NCBI RefSeq assembly: GCF_009389715.1
Contig: NC_052403.1
Location: 13,137,174 to 13,201,173, forward strand
DNA from: Phoenix dactylifera
Lineage: Eukaryota; Streptophyta; Magnoliopsida; Arecales; Arecaceae
Direction: 5' to 3'
DNA length: 64,000 nt
Of the stretch, positions 1-10,600 are shown one piece after another. The translations under genes were made by a program, and so were the position numbers. The notes beneath the pieces were generated by a model that was given only the letters and a program-made list of their open reading frames with translations, did no database searches and was not told the DNA's origin. Positions within the stretch are counted from its first letter, which is position 1, and the number at the start of each line of letters is the position of its first letter.

Positions 1-898
1 AAATGTCAATTCCCCACTGGGCAAAGGGCCAAGGGGAGCTGATAGAAGTCAAAGGAGCCGAGGGCCGGCGCTGAACATTGGCGTTCCTTTGGCACCGGTC
101 GCATCTTTGGACGAAATCCATAGCATCCTTCTGGAGTGTCGGCCAATAATATCCTTGGCGCAGAATTTTATGGGCCAATGCTCGCCCTCCCAGATGGTTT
201 CCACAAATTCCTTCGTGGACTTCGCGCAGGGCATAATTAGCTTCCGTTGGGCGAAGGCATCTGAGGAGGGGAGAGGTGAAGGATCTCCGATAGAGCTTTT
301 CCTCGTATAGTATGTACCGGGTGGCGAGGCGCTTGATTCGGCGAGCCTCTCGTTCATCAGCGGGGAGGGTTTCGTCTTGCAGATAGCTGATGAGTTCATC
401 CATCCAGCTTGGCTCGAGCTCGGTGCAGAGGGTCTGCTCGGGCTCGTCTGTGCTGGGCTTTTGGAGATATTCCAGTACTGCCTCTTTGGGAAGCTCGCTC
501 ATGCGAGAGGACGCCAGCTTTGATAGCTGGTCGGCCCTGAGATTCTCCGACCTGGCAATATGTTGAATGTGGAAAGAGTCCAAGGTCGAGGCGAGATCCC
601 GTACCTTCTGGAGATACTTCTGCATGGTCGGGTCTCTGGCTTCGAAGTCGCCCACAATTTGGTTGACGACGAGCTGAGAATCACTGAAGGCCTTCAAGTC
701 CTTCACTCCTAGCTCTTTGGCTAGCTTAAGCCCGGCGACGAGCGCTTCATACTCCGCCATGTTATTGGAAGCAGGAAATTCGAGGCGCAAGGCTTGCTCG
801 GCAACCACCCCTTCCGGTCTGGTGAGGATAAGTCCGGCTCCGCTACCCCCCGAGTTTGAAGAGCCATCGACATGCAGAGTCCATGTCAAACTCGGGGT
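1..898 (-). pseudogene. Ty3/Gypsy pol fragment: RNase H, linker, integrase zinc-binding region and start of integrase core
   Basis: The minus frame with codons starting at 898 is open to base 1. It begins with an RNase H fold (VDGSSN near 880, then AEYEAL and SDSQLVVNQI). After a linker comes the pre-integrase motif (RYILYEEKLYRRSF, HEGICGNHLGG, YYWPTL), then a CDRCQR cysteine pair and the WPFAQWGIDI entry into the integrase core. In an intact element this part degrades the RNA template and inserts the DNA copy. The frame itself is clean, but no start codon, protease or reverse transcriptase precedes it, so I call it a fragment of a deleted polyprotein. Confidence 0.88.
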
Positions 899-920
899 CA
901 GCTCCACCGGTGGCTCAGGT

Positions 921-1751
921 TCAGGTACCAGGTTCAGGTTCAGGTTCAGGTGTCAAACTCGAGTTCAGCCGCTGGGGCTGGCTGGCGGCAAAGTTGCCAG
1001 CAAATTGTCTGCCGAGCTGCTCAAAGGAAGAGACAGTACTCGGCTTCAGCCCGGTGAACCAAAGCCGGGCTGGCCCTCGGAGTGTCGCCGGAAAAGCTTT
1101 GCACATCATGGCCTCCGAGGCTCCTTGTAGGGCCATTAAGACCCGGTAACTCTCCAGGTGGTCAAGGGGATCAGCCTTGCCGTTGTAAGGCTCCACCTGG
1201 GGCATCTTGAACCGTAGTGGGACCGGTTCATCTTCGATCTCCGGGGAGAAGGGTGACTTCGTAGTGAACTCGAAGTCGTTATCACGTCCTGATTTTCTCT
1301 CGTGGAGTGCCTGGATTTGGCGCTCCAGCTTCTCGACCTTCTTGTCGAGTTCATCATTCTGGAGGATCGCTGCAGCGGTTCGTTCGAGCGCAGGTTGCCC
1401 TGGAACCGACTCAGCTTCTGAAGGCTGTGGCCAGCCTCCGTAGCCTCTAGCTGGGTGCTCTCTCCAGAGGGAGGCCTGGACTTGGGAGTCCTGACCTCGA
1501 AGGGGAAGTCCGCTTGTAGGAGGCTCCGGTTGAGCTGGAGCCGGAGGAGGCGGTGCCGTTGGGATGCCCCTGGGTTGCAGGCTTTGGACAGCGGTAGCCA
1601 AGGCCTGCGCCTGTTGCACCAGGGCATCGAATTGCTCCGGCCGAACTTGATGAACTGACTCAGCCGGAGGTGGTGAGTTCCGGACGGAATGCTCAGGACT
1701 GGGTGGAGGACGTCGAGAGGCGTTGGAAGCCCCTTTGCTTCTTAGCTTCAT
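921..1751 (-). pseudogene. Ty3/Gypsy gag, C-terminally truncated
   Basis: The first ATG after the primer-binding site is at 1751 (MKLRSKGASN). The N-terminal half is rich in Pro and Gln. A short coiled-coil stretch (LDKKVEKLERQIQAL) is followed by the retrotransposon Gag core (MPQVEPYNGKADPLDHLESY, then ARLWFTGL and FEQLGRQF). The frame ends in PEPEPEPGT and a stop at 921, made by a repeated ggttca hexamer at the deletion junction. A full gag would go on to a CCHC zinc knuckle, which is absent. An open frame also runs up to 1784 through the primer-binding site, but only from a TTG codon. Confidence 0.85.
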
Positions 1752-1766
1752 GACAGCGAACTCGGG

Positions 1767-1784
1767 CCCTTCCTCTAGCGCCAA
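1767..1784 (-). promoter_or_regulatory. Primer-binding site of the Ty3/Gypsy element
   Basis: One base inside the LTR end the minus strand reads TTGGCGCTAGAGGAAGGG. Plant Gypsy elements of several lineages carry TTGGCGC-type sites here that pair with the 3' end of a tRNA. I do not assign the tRNA. Its position next to the CA end of the LTR fixes the LTR boundary and the element's orientation. Confidence 0.7.
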
Positions 1785-2141
1785 CTGTTGCTGAAAATTG
1801 GACCCGGGGGCCGCCGCGAAGCCGGGGAAGGAGGAGCTTCGCTACAGGGACGGTGGTCGGCGGCACGCCGACTGGTGACGTCCTCCTGGAGGGGTGTAAG
1901 TCCTGCAAAAAGCCGGTGGCCGGGCTCCCCGGCGCCGGCCCTCCGATGCTTAAGTCAGAGGGGGCAGATATGTGGAGAGAGCAAGGAAGAGAGTATATGG
2001 AGAAGACAGCAGGAATATATGGATAAGATGAAGAAGATGAAGAGGGTGATATCCTCCATTGTGTCTGTGCTGTTTGCTTCTTTTCACCCGGTCCAGGAGG
2101 GTTCTGTCCGGGGGTCCCCCTCCTTTTCCCCCCAGGTTTCC

Positions 2142-2148
2142 TTTTATA
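2142..2148 (-). promoter_or_regulatory. TATA box inside the LTR
   Basis: The minus strand reads CTTCTATAAAAGGAAACC around this site. It lies about two thirds of the way through the LTR, a usual place for the U3 promoter, so transcription would start near 2110 and read toward gag. Assigned by motif and position only. Confidence 0.55.
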
Positions 2149-2689
2149 GAAGGATTTTTGTTACCTGGGAGGTGACAGGAGGTTTGTCCTCTTTTGTAAT
2201 AATTGGGCACGATTTGGCCCATTAATGGCATAGTGGAGAACGGGACCGAATCGGACCGGAATCAGGGAATTGTCACGGTCGATCGGACCTGTTGGAGTGG
2301 TTGAACCGCCGGCTGTGGTGGGCCTGGGGTCCGTGGATGGTAAGTGCATTTATTACCGAATGAACCGGCGGTCAGGGAGAGCCATACGCTCTGATGGTTC
2401 AGTGATCCGGAGATCGTCTTGGGCCGTGCTCATTAAATGACTGGGTGCATCGGAGACTTGAGGGAGTCTCATGCATTAATGGCAGGTCGTGCCGAATACC
2501 TGCAGAGATCTTATGCCTTGGTGGCTTGGAGATAGTGGCAGGCTATAGTAGAGTCGCGTGTATAGCCGCCGGACCTTTCGAGAAAGCTTGGCGGGGAGGA
2601 GTATTAGTTAAGGCATCGGCTCGGCAAGGGTGCCGAGCCGAGCTGGTCGCCCAGAGGGGCGCCCTGTGGCGGGGTTGCTTCAAGTACTC

Positions 2690-2925
2690 CTGGTCGGCGC
2701 CCTTTGGGCGAGCACCTTCTAGCCGAGCGCCTCTATTTGGCGCTCTCTTTAGTCAGCGCTTCTTGTTGAGCGCTTCTCTGGTCGGCGTCCGCTGGTCGGC
2801 TCTTCCTATCCGAGCATCTCTACTTGGTTATTTTGATTGGGCGCCTCTTGGCGCTCTCTCCGGTCGGCGCCCTTTAGTCGAGCGCCTTTCTGGTCGGCGC
2901 TCTTTGGCCGAGCGCCTCCGTGGCG
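2690..2925. repeat. Imperfect GC-rich tandem repeats in the LTR U3
   Basis: The stretch is built of variants of TCGGCGCCCTTT and CCGAGCGCCTCT alternating every 15-30 bases. They sit upstream of the LTR TATA box, where tandem repeats often act as enhancers. The long plus-strand reading frame over 2445-2966 is a by-product of this repetition. Confidence 0.7.
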
Positions 2926-3159
2926 GTATGACTTGGGGTTTTTCCCCCAACAGATACAAAACGTAAGCCCGTAGATCATGCTTCTGTCTCATGGCTTCTC
3001 ACATTGTCTCCCATTTCTATCCTCTGTTTTGGCCCTACGCCAATATGACAAGAAACCACCACCTTCAAAATAACTCAAGCCAGAGAAGGCCCGCTTTTCA
3101 TACAGAGAATATAGAGGTCATATTCAAGGTCTGATAGGGCATCGATATCAAGTCAGCAA

Positions 3160-3704
3160 CCGCAGAAAATTTCTACGCAAATGTAATCCGCAAAGAATAT
3201 ATTATGCGAACAAATACGAGTCCCGCATAGAATTACTATGAAGTTTTACCAGCATAGAACTTAATATGCGACATTAAAGAACAAGCGCATAAAGTTTCTA
3301 TGCAGATGAATGCCCGCATAGAAGTTCTATACGGACTAACTCGTGTGGATGCAAAAAATTTATGTGCAAATGCATAAAATTTCTATGCGGATTTGATCCG
3401 CACAGAAAATATTTGCGGTCACGCGGGTAAACACATAACTTTACTATAAGGATACGACTTGCATAGAAATTAATATGCGGACAGCATAAACATGCATAGA
3501 ATTTCTGTGCAAATGCACTCCCTCATACAAGTTATATGCGGACACATAGGTGTGATTGCATATAATTTCTATGCTACATAAAGTCGCATGAAAATTTACA
3601 TGCTGACACAACTCAATCTTCGGCAGGAACACATAAAATTCTATGCAGATTTAATTTCCATTTTAAGAAAAGGTTCAATCAATATGCGCATAAAACTTTT
3701 ACTA
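3160..3704. repeat. Array of about 16 degenerate palindromes, consensus CCGCATAGAAATTTCTATGCGG
   Basis: Self-complementary units recur about every 31 bases. Examples start near 3160, 3189, 3222, 3251, 3284, 3313, 3349, 3370, 3399, 3433, 3459, 3491, 3521, 3555, 3583 and 3629, with a weaker one near 3680. The GCATA/TATGC arms are best kept; the A/T centre and spacers vary. No coding frame runs through it. Dense short repeats next to an element end are typical of the subterminal regions of CACTA and related DNA transposons, but I found no terminal inverted repeat or transposase. Origin is undetermined. Confidence 0.8.
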
Positions 3705-5196
3705 TTTTTTATAAAGATTCAAAATTTTAAAAACTCAGCCTTAGTAGCTCCTTATTGGATTTTAAATTTTATGTACATTTGCATTTACCGACATCCAATA
3801 ATTCCAAGCCCAGTTGGACTTTATGGGTGATGGTAGCGGACCACATGCGCGCTTTTGCTCGACTCGGCTTGGCTCAGCTTGGCCGTATTCCATGCACATA
3901 CATGCATGCCTAGAGTGTAGGTGCATGATGCATATGCGCACATAGCGAGCATGTTTTGCCATATGCTCCAACCAGATTAAATTTGAAAATTGATTTCATA
4001 TATATAACGTAAGCATTATAGAGCAAGATTAAACTCATATTTGATTTTTCATTTTACAAATTTCAAAACCATTGGATTTAAATTGATTTAATTTGAATTT
4101 TGAATTTTGAATTTTGAATTTTGAATTTTGAATTTTGAATCGGACTGACTCACGATTGACCTACACACCGTAACATAAGCACTAGGGATCTTAATGCATA
4201 CACAATATGAGCCATTATGAGACACCAGTGCTATTAGGGCATTATAACTTTTATTGAGAGACCCATTGAGATCTTTATAGGTCTCTTTTACCTGGACCGA
4301 GCCAATAAAAAGGTTCCAAGTCCTGGGTCTTAAACAATACAATTCTGAAATAGACCAGGCCTTATTATATTAATGAGAGAGAGAGAGAGAGAGACCCCTT
4401 TTCAATTTCCACTCAATTTCTTCTTCTCTTTCAATTTTCCAAAGCTTTTCTTACTTTTTACCTGGGCAACTTAAGGAGTTTATCTGGTCAGTCTCCACAC
4501 AATTATGCTCATAATATGTGGCTTGGGACTGAATCGAGTTCTTTGTACCTTGAGGATAATCTCGATATGAACCTGCACAAGGAGGTGAAATCCGTTCTTA
4601 GGTCAGCATCTTCACATACCTTGTTCCAGGCACGCATTCCTTCCAAATTATTTTTTCAATTTATCTTGTTATTAAAATTTGAAATTATTTATAAAGCTTG
4701 TTTTATGTAATTATTAGCAATTTTTAGGATAACTAAAAATTGACAATGCGATAAAAAAGATATAGAAGTCTACATGCATGGACCTTGTTATCGTATTGAC
4801 ATGACAATATATCTAAACCTTACAATAGAAAAGATACATGTACCTGTAGTGGCCTTTTGAATGCATGTAGAAGGTTTTTTTACCTTTTTTTTTTTTCTCG
4901 ATACAAATGCATGTAGAAGAAGCTGCGGAGAGGTTTCTTATTTGTCATTTTCGCCACCTCTATAACAATGGCATCAGAACAACCAAGTATGACACTATTT
5001 TATGAGTTGATAATTGAGTGTATTTTGAACTTTCGATGACAAAGGAGAGATCTAACAAGCAAGCACCAAGATAGAAATTCTACAACCTGTTCAACAGTTG
5101 GTGTTGCCATCTTCATCGTCATTGTATTTATCTTCTCTCATTATCCTTGTTGATAGAAAGGCTAAAGGACAGTAGTGTTGCTTCTCTTTTTTTCTT

Positions 5197-5275
<79 letters not shown>

Positions 5276-7617
5276 ATTTTGTATAGCCTCTCATGGGCCA
5301 AAGGTTAAAAGGAATAAGGTATAGGAAGCTCCCACAAATATTCAAAAACCCCACAGCTGAGATACCAAGATGTGCATAATTGTGATTCCTTTGATAATTG
5401 ATTTTGCTTACCAAAATACAAAATAAATAAATAAATAAATAATAAAGAAAGAAATTGGGTTTAGGATGCATGTGAATCATCAACTTCTGTAATTTGAACA
5501 TAGAACAGGTTTCCTAAGCTATGGCAGGGCTGCAAGAGCTAAAAAGTACCAATGTTTTATTCCTTTGTTGCATTGCTTGATATAAGATCCTCCCACATTG
5601 ACAGTGTTAGAAAGATTTTTGATTGTTATACCTGACCCATGACCTACATAGATTAGGAGATACAAGTAGATCAATTATAGTGCCTATGATTGAATTTAGA
5701 ACTTTAGCCTTGTGAGAATATTAGAACTTTCGTGAAACGAGTATGTGAGGATTAGCATGGATTTGCAGGCATGCATTTAGTCCAAAAAATTCAAATAGCA
5801 CTTTCTGCTAATCTTTTGAGGTGAAGTCCTGAGTCGGTTGACTTGTCAACTCCATACCACCTAAAGTCTTCAGAACTTTTCCTTTCAAGCAGGCCCAAGA
5901 TCCATAAAAACCCCATTATTGTTCTTTTTTCATTCTCTCTCTCTTTTTTTTTTTTTTTTGCTAGATTTTTCATTCTTTCCCTGATGATGAAAGAACTATG
6001 TACCTTACTCCTCAACCATTGAAATGATCATTGATGGACCAGACCAAGGAAGATACAGAAAATGTAATATATGACACCTTTCTAAACCATTTTTTTTCAT
6101 ATTTCATTGAATCAGAATACTAAATTTTGCTCATAAGCTAATTTTACCATGCTTTTTTTTGGTGGTTATTTCTAGGTTAATCTTGGAAGTGGTAGGTCTA
6201 AAACCATCGCTTAAATGTAATCACATGACTGGGAACAACCTTATAAGCGGAGGTTGTGTTAGTTCAAAGGGATTTGGAAGCATGTCAACTATGCAGTTCA
6301 CATGAGGGACAAGCTTTATAGTGCTACCAAGGCAAAATTGCACACAAATTCAAGTAACGTGATTGAGCCCAGTTTGTAGGTTGGTCAAAAGGCCCAGTGG
6401 GGCCCACCTATAGTAGCTACATGGTTCCAAATAAGAGTGCAAATTGGTTGGATCAGATTAAGTTGGGTCATATTCATGAGTGACCCAGACCCGACCCGAT
6501 TTTTTATTCAGGTCTAAATTTTGGACCCAGACCCAACCCAATAGAAAATCGGGTCAGGTCGGATCGAGTCCATGGTTACAATTTTTAACCCAATAAATCA
6601 TTTAGATCAGAACACTTCTCCGTCAAGTTTACTTGTCGCTTGTAATATTGGCTAAAAGTTATGTTTTTTCAGAATACGGTGGCTAAAAGTCATGTTCAGA
6701 TGCTCTTTGGATGACTAGAAAATTTAATTGATATGATAAGACTCATCAGCTTAGCATGTCTACAAGTGGGAGTTAGATTTATACTTAGACTCGAGGCTTT
6801 CAGACATTTCGAAATCAAGAAATCTCTACAAAAACAGATGCTATTAGAGAATCCCCTCCCAAAAAAAAAGAACCGAGGAGGAAAAAACTACATGAGCAGA
6901 GGCCCCTGCCATTCCAACAGTATGGAGATGAATTGACATATGATATGTTTAATTCAATATAAACAGATGAAGAATATGCAGAGGTTATAGCATCCAAGGC
7001 ATTGCTGTCGCAAAAGCATATAAAAGAGATTGCATACAAAGAATAGAACAACAGTCTTAAACAAGACCTATCTTAATCAATAATATAACATGTAACACAA
7101 TCTCATATTTCTCTATATTCTTTAACATTGATTCAAAACATTTCTCTTGAGATGGAATTTAGTCATCATACTGCTGAGGTTAGTTTAAGCCCTTCTGTTT
7201 TTATCTATTAGATGATGATCAAAGACATCTAGTTTTCAAGGCAAAAACTAAAATTCATCTCAGTACAAAAAAAGTAAAACAAAATCATAGAGCACAAAAA
7301 GAATTGTGATGGTTGCCATCTCTTAAATCATTAAAAAGGAAAAAAAAAAAGACAGTCCATTTCAATTCTCTCTCTACTTGTGGTTTACATGTCAATGACC
7401 AACTCACTAGCAAGTTTTCTTACGTGCTGTAGAATTATTTCAATGACAACATACCATTCACTAGACCTACCATGCTATAGATGAATGAAAGGAAAAAGAA
7501 TGGTGTATAAATCTGAACTAGGCTTTCTCACAATCAAAATCTGCAGTGCTGAAGAATAATTATGAAACTCCTAGAGATGGGAAGGAAAAGGAAAGGAGGA
7601 AAAAAACTGCAATCTGA
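3705..7617. other. Intergenic, AT-rich; only microsatellites seen
   Basis: No gene recognised. Simple repeats: a 7-base GAATTTT tandem repeat at about 4096-4140; GA run at 4374-4394; a compound run of about 18 TA then 19 GA units at 5199-5272; AAAT repeat at about 5423-5445; T run near 5942-5959. Bases 6430-6600 are rich in CCCGACCC/GGGTC words like the hAT-type MITEs elsewhere in the window, too decayed to bound. The 3' untranslated region of the aldo-keto reductase must lie just below 7618; I cannot fix its end. Confidence 0.6.
5199..5272. repeat. Compound microsatellite (TA)n(GA)n
   Basis: About 18 TA units (5199-5234) run directly into about 19 GA units (5235-5272). It is likely to vary in length between individuals. 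Confidence 0.95.
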
Positions 7618-10600
7618 TTAAGGGCAAGGATTGGGATATCTTGCATGAACCTTGTTGATCTCAGCAATTATTTCCATTGGGAGACGGATCTTAGAAGCTT
7701 GAAGAACTTCCCTTAGCTGCCATTCTTTAGTCGCCCCAAAAACAGCACTTGCAACAAGAGGGTGCTTCAAGACAAATGCTGCCAAAGAGGACACAAATGG
7801 GAACCCAAGTGAGAATAAAATTTAAATTAATGCTGGCTATCTGCGAACACAGTTCATACAGCATTTGACTGCTAACAGACACAACTAGGGCACAAATTGA
7901 ATTATGTACTCTCATATGACCCTTCTTACAGGCTGAAATTAAGATTCTTTGACCACTTTGCATTTTTCTTGTGCATTCTGCAGTCTAATCATATGTTGGG
8001 TTCCTGATAAAATTCCAAGTTGAGATGCTCTATTCATTCCAACAAAGCTGGATTATTCATATGATATGAAAACTAGTAGTAGAAATGGGGGAAGGAGAGG
8101 GGATCCTTACATCAGAATACACGGGTCATGGATGAGATGGTGGCCTAGTTACGCTACAAATTTAATTGTCTTGAGCAGGATTTTCTTGTCTTGCATTCGA
8201 TCAAATATAAATTTTGAAGCTCAATTTCTACAGTTCAACTATTGAGCCTTTTCTATAGGTGCATAGGATAATTATTCTCCTTTGATGCAACTGTCTTTTC
8301 CAACTGCTTATGATCAAAAAGCTAGGTTATCACGAATTTTTGCAATATTAGTCTCCAAAGTTGTCATGTGAATAAGGGATAAGATTGTTTCAAAACTCTT
8401 AAGGAAAGCCATGTCAACAAACAAGAAGAAGGAACATAAAATATAGAGATATTGCATTTAACCATTGACCATCAATCTATCATCCAGCAAGCAATAGTCA
8501 CTGGTCATACCAATTGCAAGAGATGCAGGAGAAAGACCATACTTCACGCCAATATCCACATATTCCTGCAAATTTACATGGGCAATTCATGAAAACAAGA
8601 ATTGTGAAAGCATATGCTGAAGATATTACGAAAAGACAGTTTGAAGATAGGCAGGTTTACCAATATGCTACTTTTGTTACAAGTGAAACCTAATTAAGCA
8701 TAAAAAAAAACCAAATAGGTTAACTTTACTTAGTGTGAGGGAGGGAGATCCGCCCGCACTATGATAACCCAAGTCTGAATACTTTGAATGTATCATTGAA
8801 GGCTCGAACCCAAGACCTCTGGTTGCAAAGCAAAAAGGTGTGACCATTGGGATAAGCTTAAATTCCATTGGGATAAGCTTCAATTCACTAAAGAGGTTAA
8901 CTGATTAGGGTCAAGCCCAGCTATCCTGTTAAGACCAATAGAAACCTTTGTTGCATACATGACTTAACAAATACCTGATATTCAAAGTGACCAGCATGTA
9001 CAATGATACAGCAATTGTTTTCAGATAAACTATACCAGCATTAAGTCAGGAGCTAGTCTGCTTTAAAGGCAGTCTATTGGACATAGTAGGGATGTGAATC
9101 CAGGTTGTACGAATGTACATAAAAGGAAACTTTATGATTCAACAGACATGTGAACCATAAAGAAAAGGGTATAGTGGAATCTTAAAGATTTTGAATACTT
9201 TTAACTAACATCAGAACTCGACACTGATATCAAGCCTATACGCATGGAAATTGAAGAATTATAATAATGTATTAGAAAGAACTTTTAATAGTGAATCCAT
9301 TTCAGTATTGCTTATGTTGATAACTAAGATTATAACTTGAATAATCAGCTCAGTACGTTACTAGTATAGTTCAAATCTTCTAGACCATAAGTCTGCAAGG
9401 TTTCTGGCGTTAACTCTTTCTTCCGGTGATTTTTGTCCCCTGTGACCCATCAAATTAATATCATCACCACAGTCTTAACATTGTCTGCGGATAGCGTGAT
9501 ATATACTAATATGTAATAAACTAAGAGATATTTAATCTTGTGTGCTGATGAGGAGACTTCATAGCAGATAAAGTTGTTCGGGCAATAAAGGAGCTAAAGA
9601 AGCAAGGATCAACTACATTAACTATGAAACAGATCCATTAGAAAGACAGAAGAGAAAATCAACATTTTTTAAATCCACCAATAAAGAAGTAAGTTGGTTT
9701 CCATTCTTCATACTTTCTTTAACAAGTTATCTTTTAGCGATCTTGAAAAATTCAGAACTCAATCGATGCACATAACATGATTACCTGAACAGCTGATTTT
9801 AATATGGGATTGGAAAGGTTATATCTAGATTCACCTTCAGAATATCTTCCTACAAGGAAAAAAGAAGAAAAATCAACCAGAGTGAAAATTAATGAACCAG
9901 AAAATTTCCAATATCAGCTATTAAAAATTTACAGATCATGGCTTCAACCTCGGAATAGATTCATTCGTGCATCTGATGGACCCCCACTAGGAGAGAAATA
10001 CTTCCCAGAAAGTATGCCCATTGCCATTGGGCTGTAAGCCAACAAGCTAATTCTGAAAAGTTTTTATTCAAATGAGATGTTTGGCCAAGTTTGTATGCAT
10101 AATTAGGTAACATTCAATATCATTAGACAACATGTAATGCCAGTACATAAGCCTAGATAAGTATATGACATGAAAGAAATGCAGGTGTAAAAGAAAGTGA
10201 GAGTTGTGTGATATATTCATCGATTCCCATGCTCAATTTGAAGAAGAAGATGATGATTATTAGAGCCGTATCTTATTTCTAAGGAAACAAGCTTTGCCAC
10301 CTAGGTTTTTGGATTTGTAGATTAATATTATTAAGTACAGCTAAACAACAATATTTTGATACCATGTTACATGTCACCTGCTTGACTCTCTTAACGTTGC
10401 TTCTCATATGTTTTGAAATTTAGCATAGTGCTGTGTTTATTCCACATCTTTACATTACTCAAAATCTTAATATGTTAAAATATATTTTTCATATTTCTTC
10501 TGATTAATTTTTTTCATATCACAAAGATCTTCATGTTTATTAAACTAAATGGTGACATATTCATTTATTAATTAAATAAGGAAACAAAATAACCTATTAC

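Larger units (their letters stand above)
1..2952 (-). mobile_element. Ty3/Gypsy LTR retrotransposon, internally deleted, cut by the window edge
   Basis: Read on the minus strand the order is LTR (2952-1786), primer-binding site, truncated gag, then RNase H and integrase running off base 1. Integrase after RNase H is the Ty3/Gypsy order. Protease and reverse transcriptase are missing: gag breaks off at about 921 and RNase H starts at about 898 in another frame. The second LTR would lie left of the window. The five bases after the outer LTR end (2953-2957, gatac) are the candidate target-site duplication but cannot be compared. The copy cannot move by itself. The lineage (perhaps Tat-like) is inference. 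Confidence 0.9.
1786..2952 (-). repeat. Long terminal repeat (5' LTR in element orientation), about 1.17 kb
   Basis: On the minus strand it starts TGTTGGGGGAAAAACCCC at 2952 and ends CAGCAACA at 1786, giving the canonical TG...CA ends with a TGTTG/CAACA inverted repeat. The primer-binding site abuts its inner end. The half near 2952 (U3) is GC-rich and internally repetitive. A TATA box lies at 2142-2148. No second LTR is in the window for dating. Confidence 0.88.

Noticed and set aside
2445..2966. A 173-residue plus-strand open frame
   Set aside because: It lies inside the LTR and is produced by the U3 repeats, ending just past the LTR boundary.
3160..3704. CRISPR-like array
   Set aside because: The units are degenerate palindromes with short uneven spacers in a eukaryotic genome; there are no identical repeats or cas genes.
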